Shown: positions 14,016-22,938 of the stretch, in pieces
Position numbering within the stretch: position 1 is the first letter of the stretch
Layout: every line of letters starts with the position of its first letter
NCBI GenBank assembly: GCA_910588625.1
Contig: CAJUQN010000030.1
Location: 1-25,861 of the forward strand
Source: an uncultured Oscillospiraceae bacterium
Lineage (GTDB): Bacteria > Bacillota > Clostridia > Oscillospirales > Oscillospiraceae
Length of the DNA: 25,861 nucleotides
Direction of reading: 5' to 3'
Position numbers and translations under genes: made by a program
The notes under the pieces: model-generated
Told to the model about the DNA's origin: nothing
The model's database searches: none
Seen by the model: the letters and a program-made list of their open reading frames with translations, nothing else

Positions 14016-14861
14016 TTACAAACTCTGGTGGAGCTTTGCCGCTGTCAAGGTGTTTTTCATCAGCATGGCGCGAGTCATAGGGCCTACACCGCCGGGAACC
14101 GGTGTGATGTAAGACGCCTTTACAGCGGCTTCCTCAAAGCACACATCACCACACAGCTTGCCCGCATCGTTGCGGTTCATAGCCACATCAATGACCACCG
14201 CCCCCTTCTTCACCATGTCGGCGGTGACCAGTCCCGTCTTGCCCACGGCGGACACCAGAATGTCAGCGGAGGCCGCCAGCTCCTTCATGTCCGGCGTTTT
14301 GGAATGGCACACCGCCACCGTACCGTTGGCGTGGAGCAGCAGCAGGGCCATGGGCTTGCCCACAATATTGGACCGCCCCAGCACCACGCACCGCTTCCCC
14401 GCCGGGTCGATCCCGTATTCCTTCAGCATCTCCATCACACCGCCGGGGGTGCAGGGCTGGAACACCGGTGTTCCGATGGTCAACTGGCCCACATTGTAGG
14501 GATGGAAGCAGTCCACATCCTTAGCCGGGTCGATGGCTAACAGCACTTCCTTTTCATTTAAGCCTTTCGGCAGAGGAAGCTGGACCAGGATGCCGTCAAT
14601 GTCCGCCCTGCCGTTCAGCTCCCCCACCAGGTCTACAAGTTCCGCCTGGGTGGTCTCCGCCGGGAGAGCATACTCCTCGCTGTAAAAGCCGCACTCCTCG
14701 CAGTCCTTCCGCTTGCTGGTCACATAGATTCGGGAAGCGGGGTCATCCCCTACCAGAATCACCGCCAGGCCGGGCTTCCGGGGCAGGGCCTCCGCCTCTG
14801 CCCGGACGTTTTCCTTCATTTTAGCCGCAAGGGCCTTTCCATCAATCAGCGTCGCCGCCAT
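14016..14861 (-). CDS. folD: Bifunctional methylenetetrahydrofolate dehydrogenase/cyclohydrolase
   Basis: A 281-residue FolD, which oxidises methylene-THF with NADP and hydrolyses methenyl-THF to 10-formyl-THF. Motifs are YVTSKRKDCEECGF with the catalytic lysine (about 46-59), DGILVQLPLP, the dinucleotide loop GRSNIVGKP, and TPVPGGVGPMT near the end. The chosen ATG at 14861 has GGAGGAG upstream and overlaps the end of lgt by 20 bases; the longer frame is lgt in another reading frame. Function links it to glyA. Confidence 0.96.
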   Translation of the reverse strand: MAATLIDGKALAAKMKENVRAEAEALPRKPGLAVILVGDDPASRIYVTSKRKDCEECGFYSEEYALPAETTQAELVDLVGELNGRADIDGILVQLPLPKGLNEKEVLLAIDPAKDVDCFHPYNVGQLTIGTPVFQPCTPGGVMEMLKEYGIDPAGKRCVVLGRSNIVGKPMALLLLHANGTVAVCHSKTPDMKELAASADILVSAVGKTGLVTADMVKKGAVVIDVAMNRNDAGKLCGDVCFEEAAVKASYITPVPGGVGPMTRAMLMKNTLTAAKLHQSL

Positions 14862-15870
14862 CTTGCTTCTCCTCCTTACTCTCTTCCTCAGTTTGAACGG
14901 GCTGTGCGGATTCCACCACTGGGGCCGGTTCCTCTGATTTCGGCTTAACCACCGGTCCGGGCTTCTCAACCGCTGCATTGGGCTGGAACGGAGGCGAAGC
15001 GGGACCGGCGGTTTTCATCCGGACCACATACAGCCCAATAGCTGCTACCGCCGACACGATTCCCAACATCTGGGACGAACGGATAGGCGTGCCAAAGAAA
15101 TACAGGCTGTCGGTGCGCAATCCCTCGATGACCGCCCGGCCCAGGCCATACCAAATCACATAGCTCAAGAACATCTGGCCGTTGAACTTCCGGCCCTTCT
15201 TCATCAGCAGAACAAGCAGAACAAAGCCCAGCAGGTTCCACACAGATTCATAGAAAAATGTGGGGTGAACACCCAACGTACCGTCCAACATGCTCTGGTA
15301 CATTTCTTGGGACTCCAGCAGTCCCTTTCTCCAAAGCTCGTTGGCGATGGACTCAGAGCACATCCGCCATGGCAGACCAGTAACGCTTCCATAAGCCTCC
15401 ACATTGACAAAATTGCCCCAGCGGCCGACCATCTGGCCAATGAGCAGGCCATAAACGGTGATATCCATACCGCTCCAGAAATCCACCTTGCGCACCTTGC
15501 AGAAAATAAGCGCGGAAATCACTGTGGCGATGACGCCGCCGTATATGGCCAAACCACCATCCCAGAACGCGATCATTCTGTACAGGCTAAAAGTGCGGTC
15601 CGCATCAAAGCACACAGCAGGATTGAAAATCACATAATAGAGTCTAGCCCCAATAATAGCCGATGGCATCACCACAAAAATGGCGTCAGTAATGACGTCC
15701 GGGTCCATGGAGAACCGGGGGGCCCGCCACAATCCATAGGCCACTGCCAGTAAGAAGCCTGCGGCGATGATGATGCCATACCAATAGATATTATGGCCAA
15801 GCACAGAAAAGGCCACCCGGTTCAACTCAAATTCCAGGCCCAAACCGGGAAAAAAGACAGTGTTTGTCAT
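14842..15870 (-). CDS. lgt: Prolipoprotein diacylglyceryl transferase
   Basis: A 342-residue membrane enzyme that transfers diacylglyceryl from phosphatidylglycerol to the lipobox cysteine of prolipoproteins. About seven membrane segments are present. The Lgt signature GRWGNFVNVEAYG is at 149-161 and HPTFFYES follows. After the last membrane helix (about residue 285) comes a hydrophilic tail of some 55 residues rich in Pro, Glu and Lys, longer than in E. coli Lgt. ATG 15870 is preferred over 15876 because GAGGA is then 6 bases away. It is co-transcribed with folD and probably with yfmF-yfmH. Confidence 0.95.
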   Translation of the reverse strand: MTNTVFFPGLGLEFELNRVAFSVLGHNIYWYGIIIAAGFLLAVAYGLWRAPRFSMDPDVITDAIFVVMPSAIIGARLYYVIFNPAVCFDADRTFSLYRMIAFWDGGLAIYGGVIATVISALIFCKVRKVDFWSGMDITVYGLLIGQMVGRWGNFVNVEAYGSVTGLPWRMCSESIANELWRKGLLESQEMYQSMLDGTLGVHPTFFYESVWNLLGFVLLVLLMKKGRKFNGQMFLSYVIWYGLGRAVIEGLRTDSLYFFGTPIRSSQMLGIVSAVAAIGLYVVRMKTAGPASPPFQPNAAVEKPGPVVKPKSEEPAPVVESAQPVQTEEESKEEKQDGGDAD

Positions 15871-15893
15871 GGTCATTCCTCTTTATCTCTGTT

Positions 15894-17165
15894 TCATTCT
15901 TCTGGCGCAATAATGGCAAGAGCTATACGCTCCTCTGTGCACCACTCCCGCAGAAGAGCCTCGCCATCGGTACTCTCGATGCTCTGAAACACCTGGGGAA
16001 AGCTAAGATACTCCTCCTCGTTAAAGTGGGCCTCAGCCAGCTCGATACAGGTGTCCTCCATGGAGTTTAAGCGGCGTACCATAGCGCCATAGGCCGCCTT
16101 TTTCAAGCGGTCCCACAGTTCCCGATCGATGCCCTCCGCCGCTAGGCGGGCGGCTTCCTTCAGTACCTCATCTCTGACCCGCTCCGGGTCCCGGCTCTCT
16201 CCCTCCGCCATCAGCAGAGCATAATCTGGCCCGGCGGAGTAAAAGCTGCCAAATGAGCTGTTCAGCAATCCCTGCTCATACAGGCGGTTATACAACGGCG
16301 CCGAGGGACTGAACAGCACATCACAGGTCAACTCCGCCACCAACCGTTGACGAAGCCCCTCCCCTTTTTTCGCAGGTGTGCCCTTGATGCCCAGCGCCAT
16401 CAGCGGCATAGACACCGCCATGGTCCGGCGGGTAAGCTTTTCCCTGACCCGGCTTGGCTCTGGTTGACCGCGATCAGTAGGTGTCGTGGAGGTCTGGCGC
16501 TTGGTCAACACCTCCTGCGCAATATCGGCCACCCGCTGAGGGTCAATATTTCCCGCCGCACACAACACCATATTTCCCGGACGATAAAAGGTTCGGTGGC
16601 ATTGATAGAGGGTATCCGCCGTAATGTGAGAGATGGATTCCACCGTCCCTGCCACCCGGTTCTGCACAGGGTGGTTCACATACATAGCCTCCAGCAAACA
16701 ATAATACGCCTCATCATTGGGGTCATCCTCACACATCCGGATTTCCTGGGCAATGATGCCCTGCTCCTTATCCACGCTTTCCTGGGTGTACCAGGGCACA
16801 GATACAAAGGACAACAGGATACGCAAATTGTCTTCAAAGTTCTGCACACCGTCAAAAAAGTACCCGGTCATGGAAGCGGTTGTGAAGGCGTTGGGGTCTA
16901 CCCCGTTGGCGGCCATCTGCTGGAGGGCGTTGCCGTCCTCGGTGTCGAAGGTCTTGTGCTCCAAAAAATGGGCCACTCCTGCTGGTGTGTCCAGCCATTC
17001 CCCCTCTTCCCCTCGGAACCTCAAGTCCATCCCACCATAACGGGTGGCAAAAAAGGCAAACTGCTTGTTGTACTCCGGCCGTACGTCCACATAAATGTTT
17101 AGCCCATTGGGCAGAACACAGTGGTGGACAGTCTGGCCCAAAGCAGTATACTCCAGTTTATCCAT
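15894..17165 (-). CDS. yfmH: M16 zinc metallopeptidase, YfmH-like (active partner)
   Basis: A 423-residue insulinase-family peptidase. The inverted zinc motif HxxEH is in VAHFLEHKTF (His66, Glu69, His70), followed by FTTASMTGYFF and a downstream acidic zinc ligand in the segment near residue 143. The second M16 domain continues to the end. The name follows the paired YfmF/YfmH proteins linked in B. subtilis to 5-aminopentanol modification of elongation factor P; I did not verify that role here. It starts three bases after yfmF, so the two subunits are probably made together. Confidence 0.88.
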   Translation of the reverse strand: MDKLEYTALGQTVHHCVLPNGLNIYVDVRPEYNKQFAFFATRYGGMDLRFRGEEGEWLDTPAGVAHFLEHKTFDTEDGNALQQMAANGVDPNAFTTASMTGYFFDGVQNFEDNLRILLSFVSVPWYTQESVDKEQGIIAQEIRMCEDDPNDEAYYCLLEAMYVNHPVQNRVAGTVESISHITADTLYQCHRTFYRPGNMVLCAAGNIDPQRVADIAQEVLTKRQTSTTPTDRGQPEPSRVREKLTRRTMAVSMPLMALGIKGTPAKKGEGLRQRLVAELTCDVLFSPSAPLYNRLYEQGLLNSSFGSFYSAGPDYALLMAEGESRDPERVRDEVLKEAARLAAEGIDRELWDRLKKAAYGAMVRRLNSMEDTCIELAEAHFNEEEYLSFPQVFQSIESTDGEALLREWCTEERIALAIIAPEE

Positions 17166-17168
17166 GGG

Positions 17169-18446
17169 TTAGCCCTCCTTTCCCGCAAGACGGTATACGG
17201 TGTCCAGCTTCAATTTCTGGGCAACCTCCACCACCTGGTCCGCCGTTACGGCCTCTACGGCTCGGATAAGATCCTCCCCCTCCCGGTCGATATGGAACAG
17301 TAGGCGGGTGAGCTGGTCGTCCTCCATCTGGGCCTGGCTGTCCACTCGCCCCCGCAGGCTATTTGCCACCGTATGGGCGGCGGCGTTGAGTTCATCTTTG
17401 GTAAAATCACCCTTCCGCACCGCGTCCAGTTGGGTCAAAATGGCCTCCCGCGCCCGATCGAACTGGGCAAATTCCACACCAGAGGACACCACCATCAGCC
17501 CTTTGATCTTGTCGATCATGGACGAGGCATAATAGCACAGGCTCATCTTCTCCCGCACGTTGAGAAACAGCTTGGAATTGGCGCTTCCACCGTACAATGA
17601 ATTACATACCAGAAGAGCGGGATAACTGTCACTTCCCATAGTGACTCCACCGGTGCGGAAGCCCATGGACAATTTCCCCTGGGTCACATCCATGGAGTCA
17701 GCCACAGTGCGTACTGCTCCTTTCGGCTCTGCCTCCACCTGGCAATGAACGGGGGCGGTCCGCCCCATCAGCAGAGGAGCAAAAGCTCCACGAACCGCAT
17801 CCTCCACCCGCTCCGGCTGAGCGGCTCCACCATAGTAAAAGGTGACTTTCGCATTGGTCAATAGGGATTGATAAGCCATCCACAACTGCTCCGCCGTCAT
17901 AGCCTTGGCCTGATCTACATCCCCCAGCTTATCCACAGCGTAGGCTTCTCCAGCACACATCTCCTGGATGAGCCGAAAAATGGCCCAGCTCCGTTTGTCG
18001 TTCACCCGGGCCTCGATGCGGTCAACCAAGTTGGTACCCTCCGACTCCACATAGTCCCGGCGGAACCTTCCATTTTCTAATACAGGGTCTAGCAAAACTT
18101 CTCCCATCAGCGCGGCGGCAGGTTCCAACACGGCGGAGCCGTCCAGGGCGTAGCGGTCGTCAATAAAGCCGCACAACACACTGACGCACTGGCTCTCCCC
18201 CCGCTGACGCACCCCCACGCTGAGAGACGCGCCGTACAGTGAATCTGCGGCGGCAGACAGCTTCTCCATGTCCGGGTGCCGGCTGGTGCCGCGATAAAGC
18301 ACCTCCGGGATCAATGCCCCAGCGGTGGCGGTGTCTGCGCTGAGCGGAATGGTCAAGGTGGCAGCCAACAGGCCGGTTTTGAATTTATCAGTCTGCGTCA
18401 CGGCCAGCTCCACACCGTCCGACAGTCGTTTCCAATGCTGTTGCAT
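17169..18446 (-). CDS. yfmF: M16 peptidase-like protein, YfmF-like (inactive partner)
   Basis: A 425-residue M16 family protein. The position where HxxEH should stand (about 45-60, LIPEVLYRGTSRHPDME) has no such motif, so it is probably a catalytically dead subunit pairing with the active YfmH next to it, as in other M16B heterodimers. The second domain has the usual TGGVTMGSDSYPALLVCNSLYGGS-type segment. ATG 18446 has AGGAGGAAGG upstream and is preferred over 18461. A TATAAT at 18501-18496 may belong to its promoter. Confidence 0.87.
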   Translation of the reverse strand: MQQHWKRLSDGVELAVTQTDKFKTGLLAATLTIPLSADTATAGALIPEVLYRGTSRHPDMEKLSAAADSLYGASLSVGVRQRGESQCVSVLCGFIDDRYALDGSAVLEPAAALMGEVLLDPVLENGRFRRDYVESEGTNLVDRIEARVNDKRSWAIFRLIQEMCAGEAYAVDKLGDVDQAKAMTAEQLWMAYQSLLTNAKVTFYYGGAAQPERVEDAVRGAFAPLLMGRTAPVHCQVEAEPKGAVRTVADSMDVTQGKLSMGFRTGGVTMGSDSYPALLVCNSLYGGSANSKLFLNVREKMSLCYYASSMIDKIKGLMVVSSGVEFAQFDRAREAILTQLDAVRKGDFTKDELNAAAHTVANSLRGRVDSQAQMEDDQLTRLLFHIDREGEDLIRAVEAVTADQVVEVAQKLKLDTVYRLAGKEG

Positions 18447-18596
18447 AGCCTTCCTCCTCATTTGTAGATAAGGTACAAAATTTCTCTGAATTAGTATTAT
18501 ACATCATTGCCCATCATTTGACACCTGTTATTTTGCTTTGAGTGGTAAATTTTTTCTTAACACCCCAATGGGTGGAGAAATTCTGGCATTTTCTTC

Positions 18597-18625
18597 TTGA
18601 CTTTTGGAGCAGTCTGTGGTATAGT
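18597..18625 (+). promoter_or_regulatory. SigA promoter of the ylxM-ffh cluster
   Basis: TTGACT (18597-18602), a 17-base spacer and TATAGT (18620-18625), 55 bases before ylxM. Downstream in the leader, TGTAAAG and CTTTACA can form a small hairpin (about 18634-18655). Confidence 0.8.
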
Positions 18626-18679
18626 ATCGCATTGTAAAGTCCACGAGCTTTACACAACATCTTGTGGAGGCGGGGTTCC

Positions 18680-19051
18680 ATGAAAAATCAGGCATACCGT
18701 ATGGCCATGCTGTTTGATTTTTACGGCGATCTGCTCACTGAGCGCCAGCGGGAATTCTACGACCTCTATTATAATGAGGACCTATCTCTGGCCGAGATTG
18801 CGGAGAACTACGGCATCTCCCGCCAGGGTGTGCGGGACGTTATCGTCCGAGCCGAGGCGGCCATGACGGAGATCGAGGACAAGACCCATATCATCCGCCG
18901 CTTCCAGCAGTCTAAGGCGCCCATCGCCGCCATCAACGACGCCGCCGACCGGTTGCTCCAATCCATCGACCGGCGCAGCTATAGCGATACTATGCTGGAC
19001 GAGATCGCCCGCACCATCAAGGAAAATGTGGCCAAACTGGAGCAGGAGTAA
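18680..19051 (+). CDS. ylxM: YlxM/p13-like DNA-binding protein
   Basis: A 123-residue protein with a sigma-4-like helix-turn-helix: FDFYGDLLTERQREFYDLYY, then DLSLAEIAENYGISRQGVRD, then an amphipathic C-terminal helix. YlxM proteins are encoded before ffh in many Firmicutes and stimulate the SRP GTPase in Streptococcus. The ATG at 18680 has GGAGG nine bases upstream. Ffh starts five bases later. Confidence 0.92.
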   Translation: MKNQAYRMAMLFDFYGDLLTERQREFYDLYYNEDLSLAEIAENYGISRQGVRDVIVRAEAAMTEIEDKTHIIRRFQQSKAPIAAINDAADRLLQSIDRRSYSDTMLDEIARTIKENVAKLEQE

Positions 19052-19056
19052 CTGTT

Positions 19057-20397
19057 ATGGCATTTGAAAGTCTTACTGATAAGCTGTCCAACGTATTCAA
19101 ACGCCTACGGGGAAAGGGACGTCTCACTGAGGCCGATGTGAAAGAGGCCATGAAGGAGATCAAGATGGCCCTCTTGGAGGCGGACGTTAATTTCAAGGTG
19201 GTCAAGAGCTTTGTGGCCTCCGTCACCGAGCGGGCCGTGGGTCAGGATGTGATGGAATCCCTCACCCCCGCCCAGATGATTGTCAAAATTGTCAACGAGG
19301 AGCTCACCTCCCTCATGGGCGGCGGCGACAGTAAGCTGGCCATCTCTTCCGCCCCCCCCACCATTGTCATGCTGGTGGGCCTCCAGGGCGCGGGTAAAAC
19401 CACCAACGGAGCTAAACTGGCAGGGTTGATGAAAAAACAGGGCAAGCAGCCTCTGCTAGCCGCTTGTGATGTGTACCGCCCCGCCGCCATCAAGCAATTA
19501 GAGGTTGTGGGTGAACAGTTGGACATCCCGGTGTTTCAGATGGGTCAAATTGATCCGGTAGACATCGCAAAGGCCGCTGTGGAGCACGCCAGGCGTCACG
19601 GCAACGACATGGTGTTTCTGGACACCGCTGGACGGCTCCATGTCGATGAAGCGTTAATGGACGAGCTTCGGAAGGTCAAGGAAGCCGTCAGCCCCACCGA
19701 AATTCTGTTGGTGGTAGACGCTATGATCGGCCAAGACGCCGTCACCGCCGCCAAAGCCTTTGACGACGCTCTGGACATCGACGGCGTCATGCTCACCAAG
19801 CTGGATGGCGACGCCCGAGGCGGCGCAGCTCTGTCCATCCGAGCAGTCACAGGTAAGCCCATCAAATTCGCGGGCATCGGTGAAAAGCTAGACGCGGTGG
19901 AGGTTTTTCACCCCGACCGCATGGCCAGCCGCATTCTGGGCATGGGCGACGTGCTTTCTCTCATCGAAAAGGCAGAGCAAAATCTGGACGCAAAAAAAGC
20001 CGCTGAGCAGATGGAGCGGCTGCGCAAAAACAAGTTCACTCTGGCCGATTTCTACGACCAGCTCCTCCAGCTCAAGAGCATGGGTTCTATGGAGGATATC
20101 ATGGGAATGCTCCCCGGTATGGGCGGCAAAAAGCTGGACCTCGCTGTGGACGAGAGCAATTTGAAACGTATCGAGGCCATTATTCAGTCCATGACTCCCT
20201 ATGAGCGGGAAAATCCCAATGTGCTCAACTCCAGCCGGAAAAAGCGCATTGCCGCCGGTTCCGGCGCCCAAGTGGTGGATGTCAACCGTCTCCTCAAGCA
20301 GTTTGGCATGATTCAGCAGCTCACTCGGCAATTCACCAATCCCAAAAAAGCTAAGGGACTGTTTGGCAAGTTCAAGGGCATGGGAATGCCCTTCTGA
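19057..20397 (+). CDS. ffh: Signal recognition particle protein Ffh
   Basis: A 446-residue SRP GTPase that binds signal sequences and delivers ribosomes to FtsY. The N domain is at 1-90. The G domain has GLQGAGKTT (108-116), DVYRPAA, DTAGR (189-193) and TKLDGDARGG (247-256). The methionine-rich M domain (about 300-446, MGSMEDIMGMLPGMGG and a GLFGKFKGMGMPF end) binds SRP RNA. It is complete. The SRP RNA gene is not in this window. Confidence 0.98.
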   Translation: MAFESLTDKLSNVFKRLRGKGRLTEADVKEAMKEIKMALLEADVNFKVVKSFVASVTERAVGQDVMESLTPAQMIVKIVNEELTSLMGGGDSKLAISSAPPTIVMLVGLQGAGKTTNGAKLAGLMKKQGKQPLLAACDVYRPAAIKQLEVVGEQLDIPVFQMGQIDPVDIAKAAVEHARRHGNDMVFLDTAGRLHVDEALMDELRKVKEAVSPTEILLVVDAMIGQDAVTAAKAFDDALDIDGVMLTKLDGDARGGAALSIRAVTGKPIKFAGIGEKLDAVEVFHPDRMASRILGMGDVLSLIEKAEQNLDAKKAAEQMERLRKNKFTLADFYDQLLQLKSMGSMEDIMGMLPGMGGKKLDLAVDESNLKRIEAIIQSMTPYERENPNVLNSSRKKRIAAGSGAQVVDVNRLLKQFGMIQQLTRQFTNPKKAKGLFGKFKGMGMPF

Positions 20398-20442
20398 GGC
20401 AACGTCTAAAAGTTTTTTCGTCTCTTTTTACCAAAGAAAGGC

Positions 20443-20473
20443 CCAATGTCACATTGGTTCTGCTCCTTTTTTC
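20443..20473 (+). other. Small hairpin and T run between ffh and rpsP
   Basis: CCAATG-TCA-CATTGG (20443-20457) is followed after nine bases by a T run. It may reduce readthrough from ffh into rpsP, or be a leader structure. The T run is too far from the stem for a standard terminator. Confidence 0.35.
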
Positions 20474-20522
20474 GAGCATTTACCATAAATAAACGAACAA
20501 TCACTTTGGAGGTGAATAACCG

Positions 20523-20759
20523 ATGGTTAAGATCAGACTGCGCCGTATGGGCGCTAAGAAGGCCCCCTTCTACCGCGTTGTCGTGGCTGATTCCCGTTAT
20601 CCCCGGGACGGTCGCTTCATTGAGGAGATCGGTACCTATGACCCCCGGCAGAATCCCGCCGCTGTCAATATTGACACTGACCGGGCCCAGGCCTGGATCA
20701 AAGCCGGCGCTCAGCCCACCGACACGGTGCGCGACCTGCTGAAAAAGGCTGGCCTGTAA
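20523..20759 (+). CDS. rpsP: 30S ribosomal protein S16
   Basis: A 78-residue S16 with the invariant start MVKIRLRRMGAKKAPFYRVVVADSR, then IGTYDP and a C-terminal TDTVRDLLKKAGL. GGAGGTGA precedes the ATG. It is first of rpsP-khpA-rimM-trmD, the conserved order. Confidence 0.98.
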   Translation: MVKIRLRRMGAKKAPFYRVVVADSRYPRDGRFIEEIGTYDPRQNPAAVNIDTDRAQAWIKAGAQPTDTVRDLLKKAGL

Positions 20760-20777
20760 TTTTTCTCAGGAGGCCAC

Positions 20778-21008
20778 ATGAAGGAATTGCTCACTTATAT
20801 CGCCCGCAGCCTGGTGGACAATCCCGACGCGGTGTCCGTTTCTGAGTATGAGACGCCCGCCGAGACAGTGCTGGAGCTCCGGGTCGCCCCCGGCGATATG
20901 GGCAAGGTGATCGGCCGGCAGGGCCGCATCGCCAAGGAGATCCGGGCGTTGATGCGCTCGGTGGCCCAGCGCCAGGGCAAAAAGCTCTCAGTCGATATTG
21001 TTGACTGA
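20778..21008 (+). CDS. khpA: KH-domain RNA-binding protein KhpA
   Basis: A 76-residue single KH-domain protein with the GxxG loop in GKVIGRQGRIAKEIRALM (about 41-59). KhpA works with KhpB/EloR on RNA in cell elongation in Gram-positive bacteria. The usual position between rpsP and rimM supports the call. Confidence 0.93.
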   Translation: MKELLTYIARSLVDNPDAVSVSEYETPAETVLELRVAPGDMGKVIGRQGRIAKEIRALMRSVAQRQGKKLSVDIVD

Positions 21009-21023
21009 AGCGCTGAAACGCAG

Positions 21024-21054
21024 AACAGGCGGGGCTTGGCCCCGCTTGTTTTTT
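21024..21054 (+). terminator. Hairpin with T run between khpA and rimM
   Basis: GCGGGGC-TTG-GCCCCGC (21029-21045), extended by ACA/TGT pairs, is followed by TTGTTTTTT. This is a textbook intrinsic terminator inside an otherwise conserved operon, ending right at the rimM ribosome binding site. Partial readthrough is likely. Confidence 0.8.
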
Positions 21055-21067
21055 GAAGGAGATCCCT

Positions 21068-21550
21068 ATGAATGAATTTCTCGACTGCGGCCAGATCGTC
21101 AATACCCATGGCATACATGGCGAGGTCCGTATTGTTCCCTGGGCAGACAGCCCAGACTTTCTGTGTCAATTTTCCACCCTCTATGTGGATGGAACGTCCA
21201 TCGCAGTGGCATCCAGCCGGGTCCACAAGGGCAGTGTCATCGCCCACCTCCAGGAGGTGGATACAGTTGAGGCGGCTATGGTCCTCAAAGGCAAAACCGT
21301 TCAAATTCGTCGGGCAGACGCCAAGCTGCCTAAAGGCGCCTTTTTCCTGGCAGATATCATCGGTTTGGATGTCGTGGACGAAAATGGTCAGAAACTGGGT
21401 TCGTTGAAAGAGGTACTCTCCCCTTCCCTCCAACAGGTCTATGTGGTGGAAGGGAAACGAGAGATCATGATTCCTGCCGTGCCAGAATTTATTCTGGAGA
21501 CCAATATCGAGGCAGGTTATATCAAGGTGCGCCTAATTGAGGGAATGTAG
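21068..21550 (+). CDS. rimM: Ribosome maturation factor RimM
   Basis: A 160-residue 16S processing factor. The N-terminal domain has CGQIVNTHGIHGEVRI, and the PRC barrel has GAFFLADIIGLDV and IPAVPEFILETNIE. It binds S19 during 30S assembly. ATG 21068 follows GAAGGAG; an upstream in-frame start at 21053 lies in the terminator stem tail. Confidence 0.95.
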   Translation: MNEFLDCGQIVNTHGIHGEVRIVPWADSPDFLCQFSTLYVDGTSIAVASSRVHKGSVIAHLQEVDTVEAAMVLKGKTVQIRRADAKLPKGAFFLADIIGLDVVDENGQKLGSLKEVLSPSLQQVYVVEGKREIMIPAVPEFILETNIEAGYIKVRLIEGM

Positions 21551-21552
21551 CT

Positions 21553-22860
21553 ATGTACCACATTGATATCATGACGTTGTTCCCCGACACCGTGGGTGAC
21601 GTGCTGTCCGAATCCATTCTTGGCCGGGCCCAAGAGCGGGACATTCTGCGCATCGAGACTCATCAGATCAGGGACTACACCTTGAACAAACAAAAACAGG
21701 TGGATGACTACCCCTATGGTGGAGGCCGAGGCGCAGTCATCCAGGCCGACCCGCTATATCAGTGTTGGGATCATATCTGTGGGCTATACGACAAGCGTCC
21801 CCACACCATCTACCTCTCTCCCTGCGGCAAAACGTTCACACAGGCGGATGCTAGGCGGCTGGCCTGGAAACAGGACCACCTCATCCTGGTATGCGGCCAT
21901 TATGAGGGCATTGACCAGCGCTTCATCGACGAATGCGTGGACGAGGAGATATCCCTTGGGGATTTTGTCCTTACCGGTGGAGAGATCGCCGCAATGGCGG
22001 TGGCAGACGCGGTGTGCCGCCTAGTGCCCGGAGTCTTGTCCGACGCGGAATGCTTTGAGAACGAAAGCCACTGGGATGGCCTGCTGGAGTACCCGCAATA
22101 CTCCCGGCCTGAGGTGTGGCATGACCGGGCGGTCCCGCCAGAGCTGCTCACCGGTGACCACGCCAAGGTGGATCGCTGGCGGCGGAAGCAGTCCTTTCTG
22201 CGCACCAGGGAGCGGCGTCCTGACCTGTATGAAAAGCTGGACCTGTCTTCAAAAGCGGACCAGAAACTGCTGGCCGAGTTGGAACGGGACCTTGTCCGCC
22301 CTCCCCTGCCCCAGCCAGTGGAATGCCGTCCAGCGGAGGAAACGGATCTGGACGATATGGAGGCCATTTTGGCCCAGGCCAAGGCTGTCCTGTGCCCCAT
22401 TGGCCAGTGGAACGGCGATTATCCCGCCAGGCAGGATTTTCTGGAGGATATGGCACGGAGCGAATGCTATGTACTCACCTGCGGCGGCTCAGTGGGCGGC
22501 TTTTTTACCCTCTCTACTCGACCTGAGGCCAGCTATGCAGCCATTACCGACGGAAAATGGTCGTCAGACGAGCAATATGCCGTCATTCACCGCTGCGCTG
22601 TGGCAGAGAAGTGGCGCGGCTCCGGACTAGCGGACCGGATGCTCAAAACGTGTGAACAGCTGGCACTGGGCCATGGCGTCAGCTGGCTTCGTGTGGACAC
22701 CCACAAGAAAAACAAGGCCATGCAGGGACTTATCCGGCGCAACAGCTTCCAGTACCGGGGCAACGTGCTGGTAGACGTTCCCCCGCCTTACGACCCCCGC
22801 CGGGCGGCCTACGAAAAGCGGCTGATCCCCCCCTCCTGGAATGTCAAAAAGGATGGCTGA
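21553..22860 (+). CDS. trmD: tRNA (guanine37-N1)-methyltransferase TrmD fused to a GNAT acetyltransferase
   Basis: A 435-residue protein; ordinary TrmD is about 240. Residues 1-245 are a complete TrmD with DDYPYGGGRG (51-60), the trefoil-knot SAM site LVCGHYEGIDQRF and LGDFVLTGGE, and Asp175 before GLLEYPQYSRP. Residues 257-425 are a GNAT domain: a first strand VECRPAEETDLDDM, then HRCAVAEKWRGSGLADRML with the acetyl-CoA loop RGSGLA (355-360), and LRVDTHKKNKAMQGLIRRNSF. No stop codon or frameshift separates them. TrmD methylates G37 of tRNAs to prevent frameshifting. The acetyl acceptor of the second domain is unknown. It starts two bases after rimM. Confidence 0.95.
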   Translation: MYHIDIMTLFPDTVGDVLSESILGRAQERDILRIETHQIRDYTLNKQKQVDDYPYGGGRGAVIQADPLYQCWDHICGLYDKRPHTIYLSPCGKTFTQADARRLAWKQDHLILVCGHYEGIDQRFIDECVDEEISLGDFVLTGGEIAAMAVADAVCRLVPGVLSDAECFENESHWDGLLEYPQYSRPEVWHDRAVPPELLTGDHAKVDRWRRKQSFLRTRERRPDLYEKLDLSSKADQKLLAELERDLVRPPLPQPVECRPAEETDLDDMEAILAQAKAVLCPIGQWNGDYPARQDFLEDMARSECYVLTCGGSVGGFFTLSTRPEASYAAITDGKWSSDEQYAVIHRCAVAEKWRGSGLADRMLKTCEQLALGHGVSWLRVDTHKKNKAMQGLIRRNSFQYRGNVLVDVPPPYDPRRAAYEKRLIPPSWNVKKDG

Positions 22861-22876
22861 GAATGCCCCGCCTCCC

Positions 22877-22904
22877 TTGACAATTTATATTCAAATGATA
22901 TAAT
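22877..22904 (+). promoter_or_regulatory. SigA promoter of degV
   Basis: TTGACA (22877-22882), 16 bases, TATAAT (22899-22904), 34 bases before degV. Both boxes are consensus. Confidence 0.8.
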
Positions 22905-22938
22905 CTGATTTGTAATATGATATAAGGGGATTGTTTTT

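Noticed and set aside
22861..22938. Missing rplS after trmD as a sign of deletion
   Set aside because: rplS is often elsewhere in clostridia, and the interval holds a clean promoter for degV and no gene remnant.
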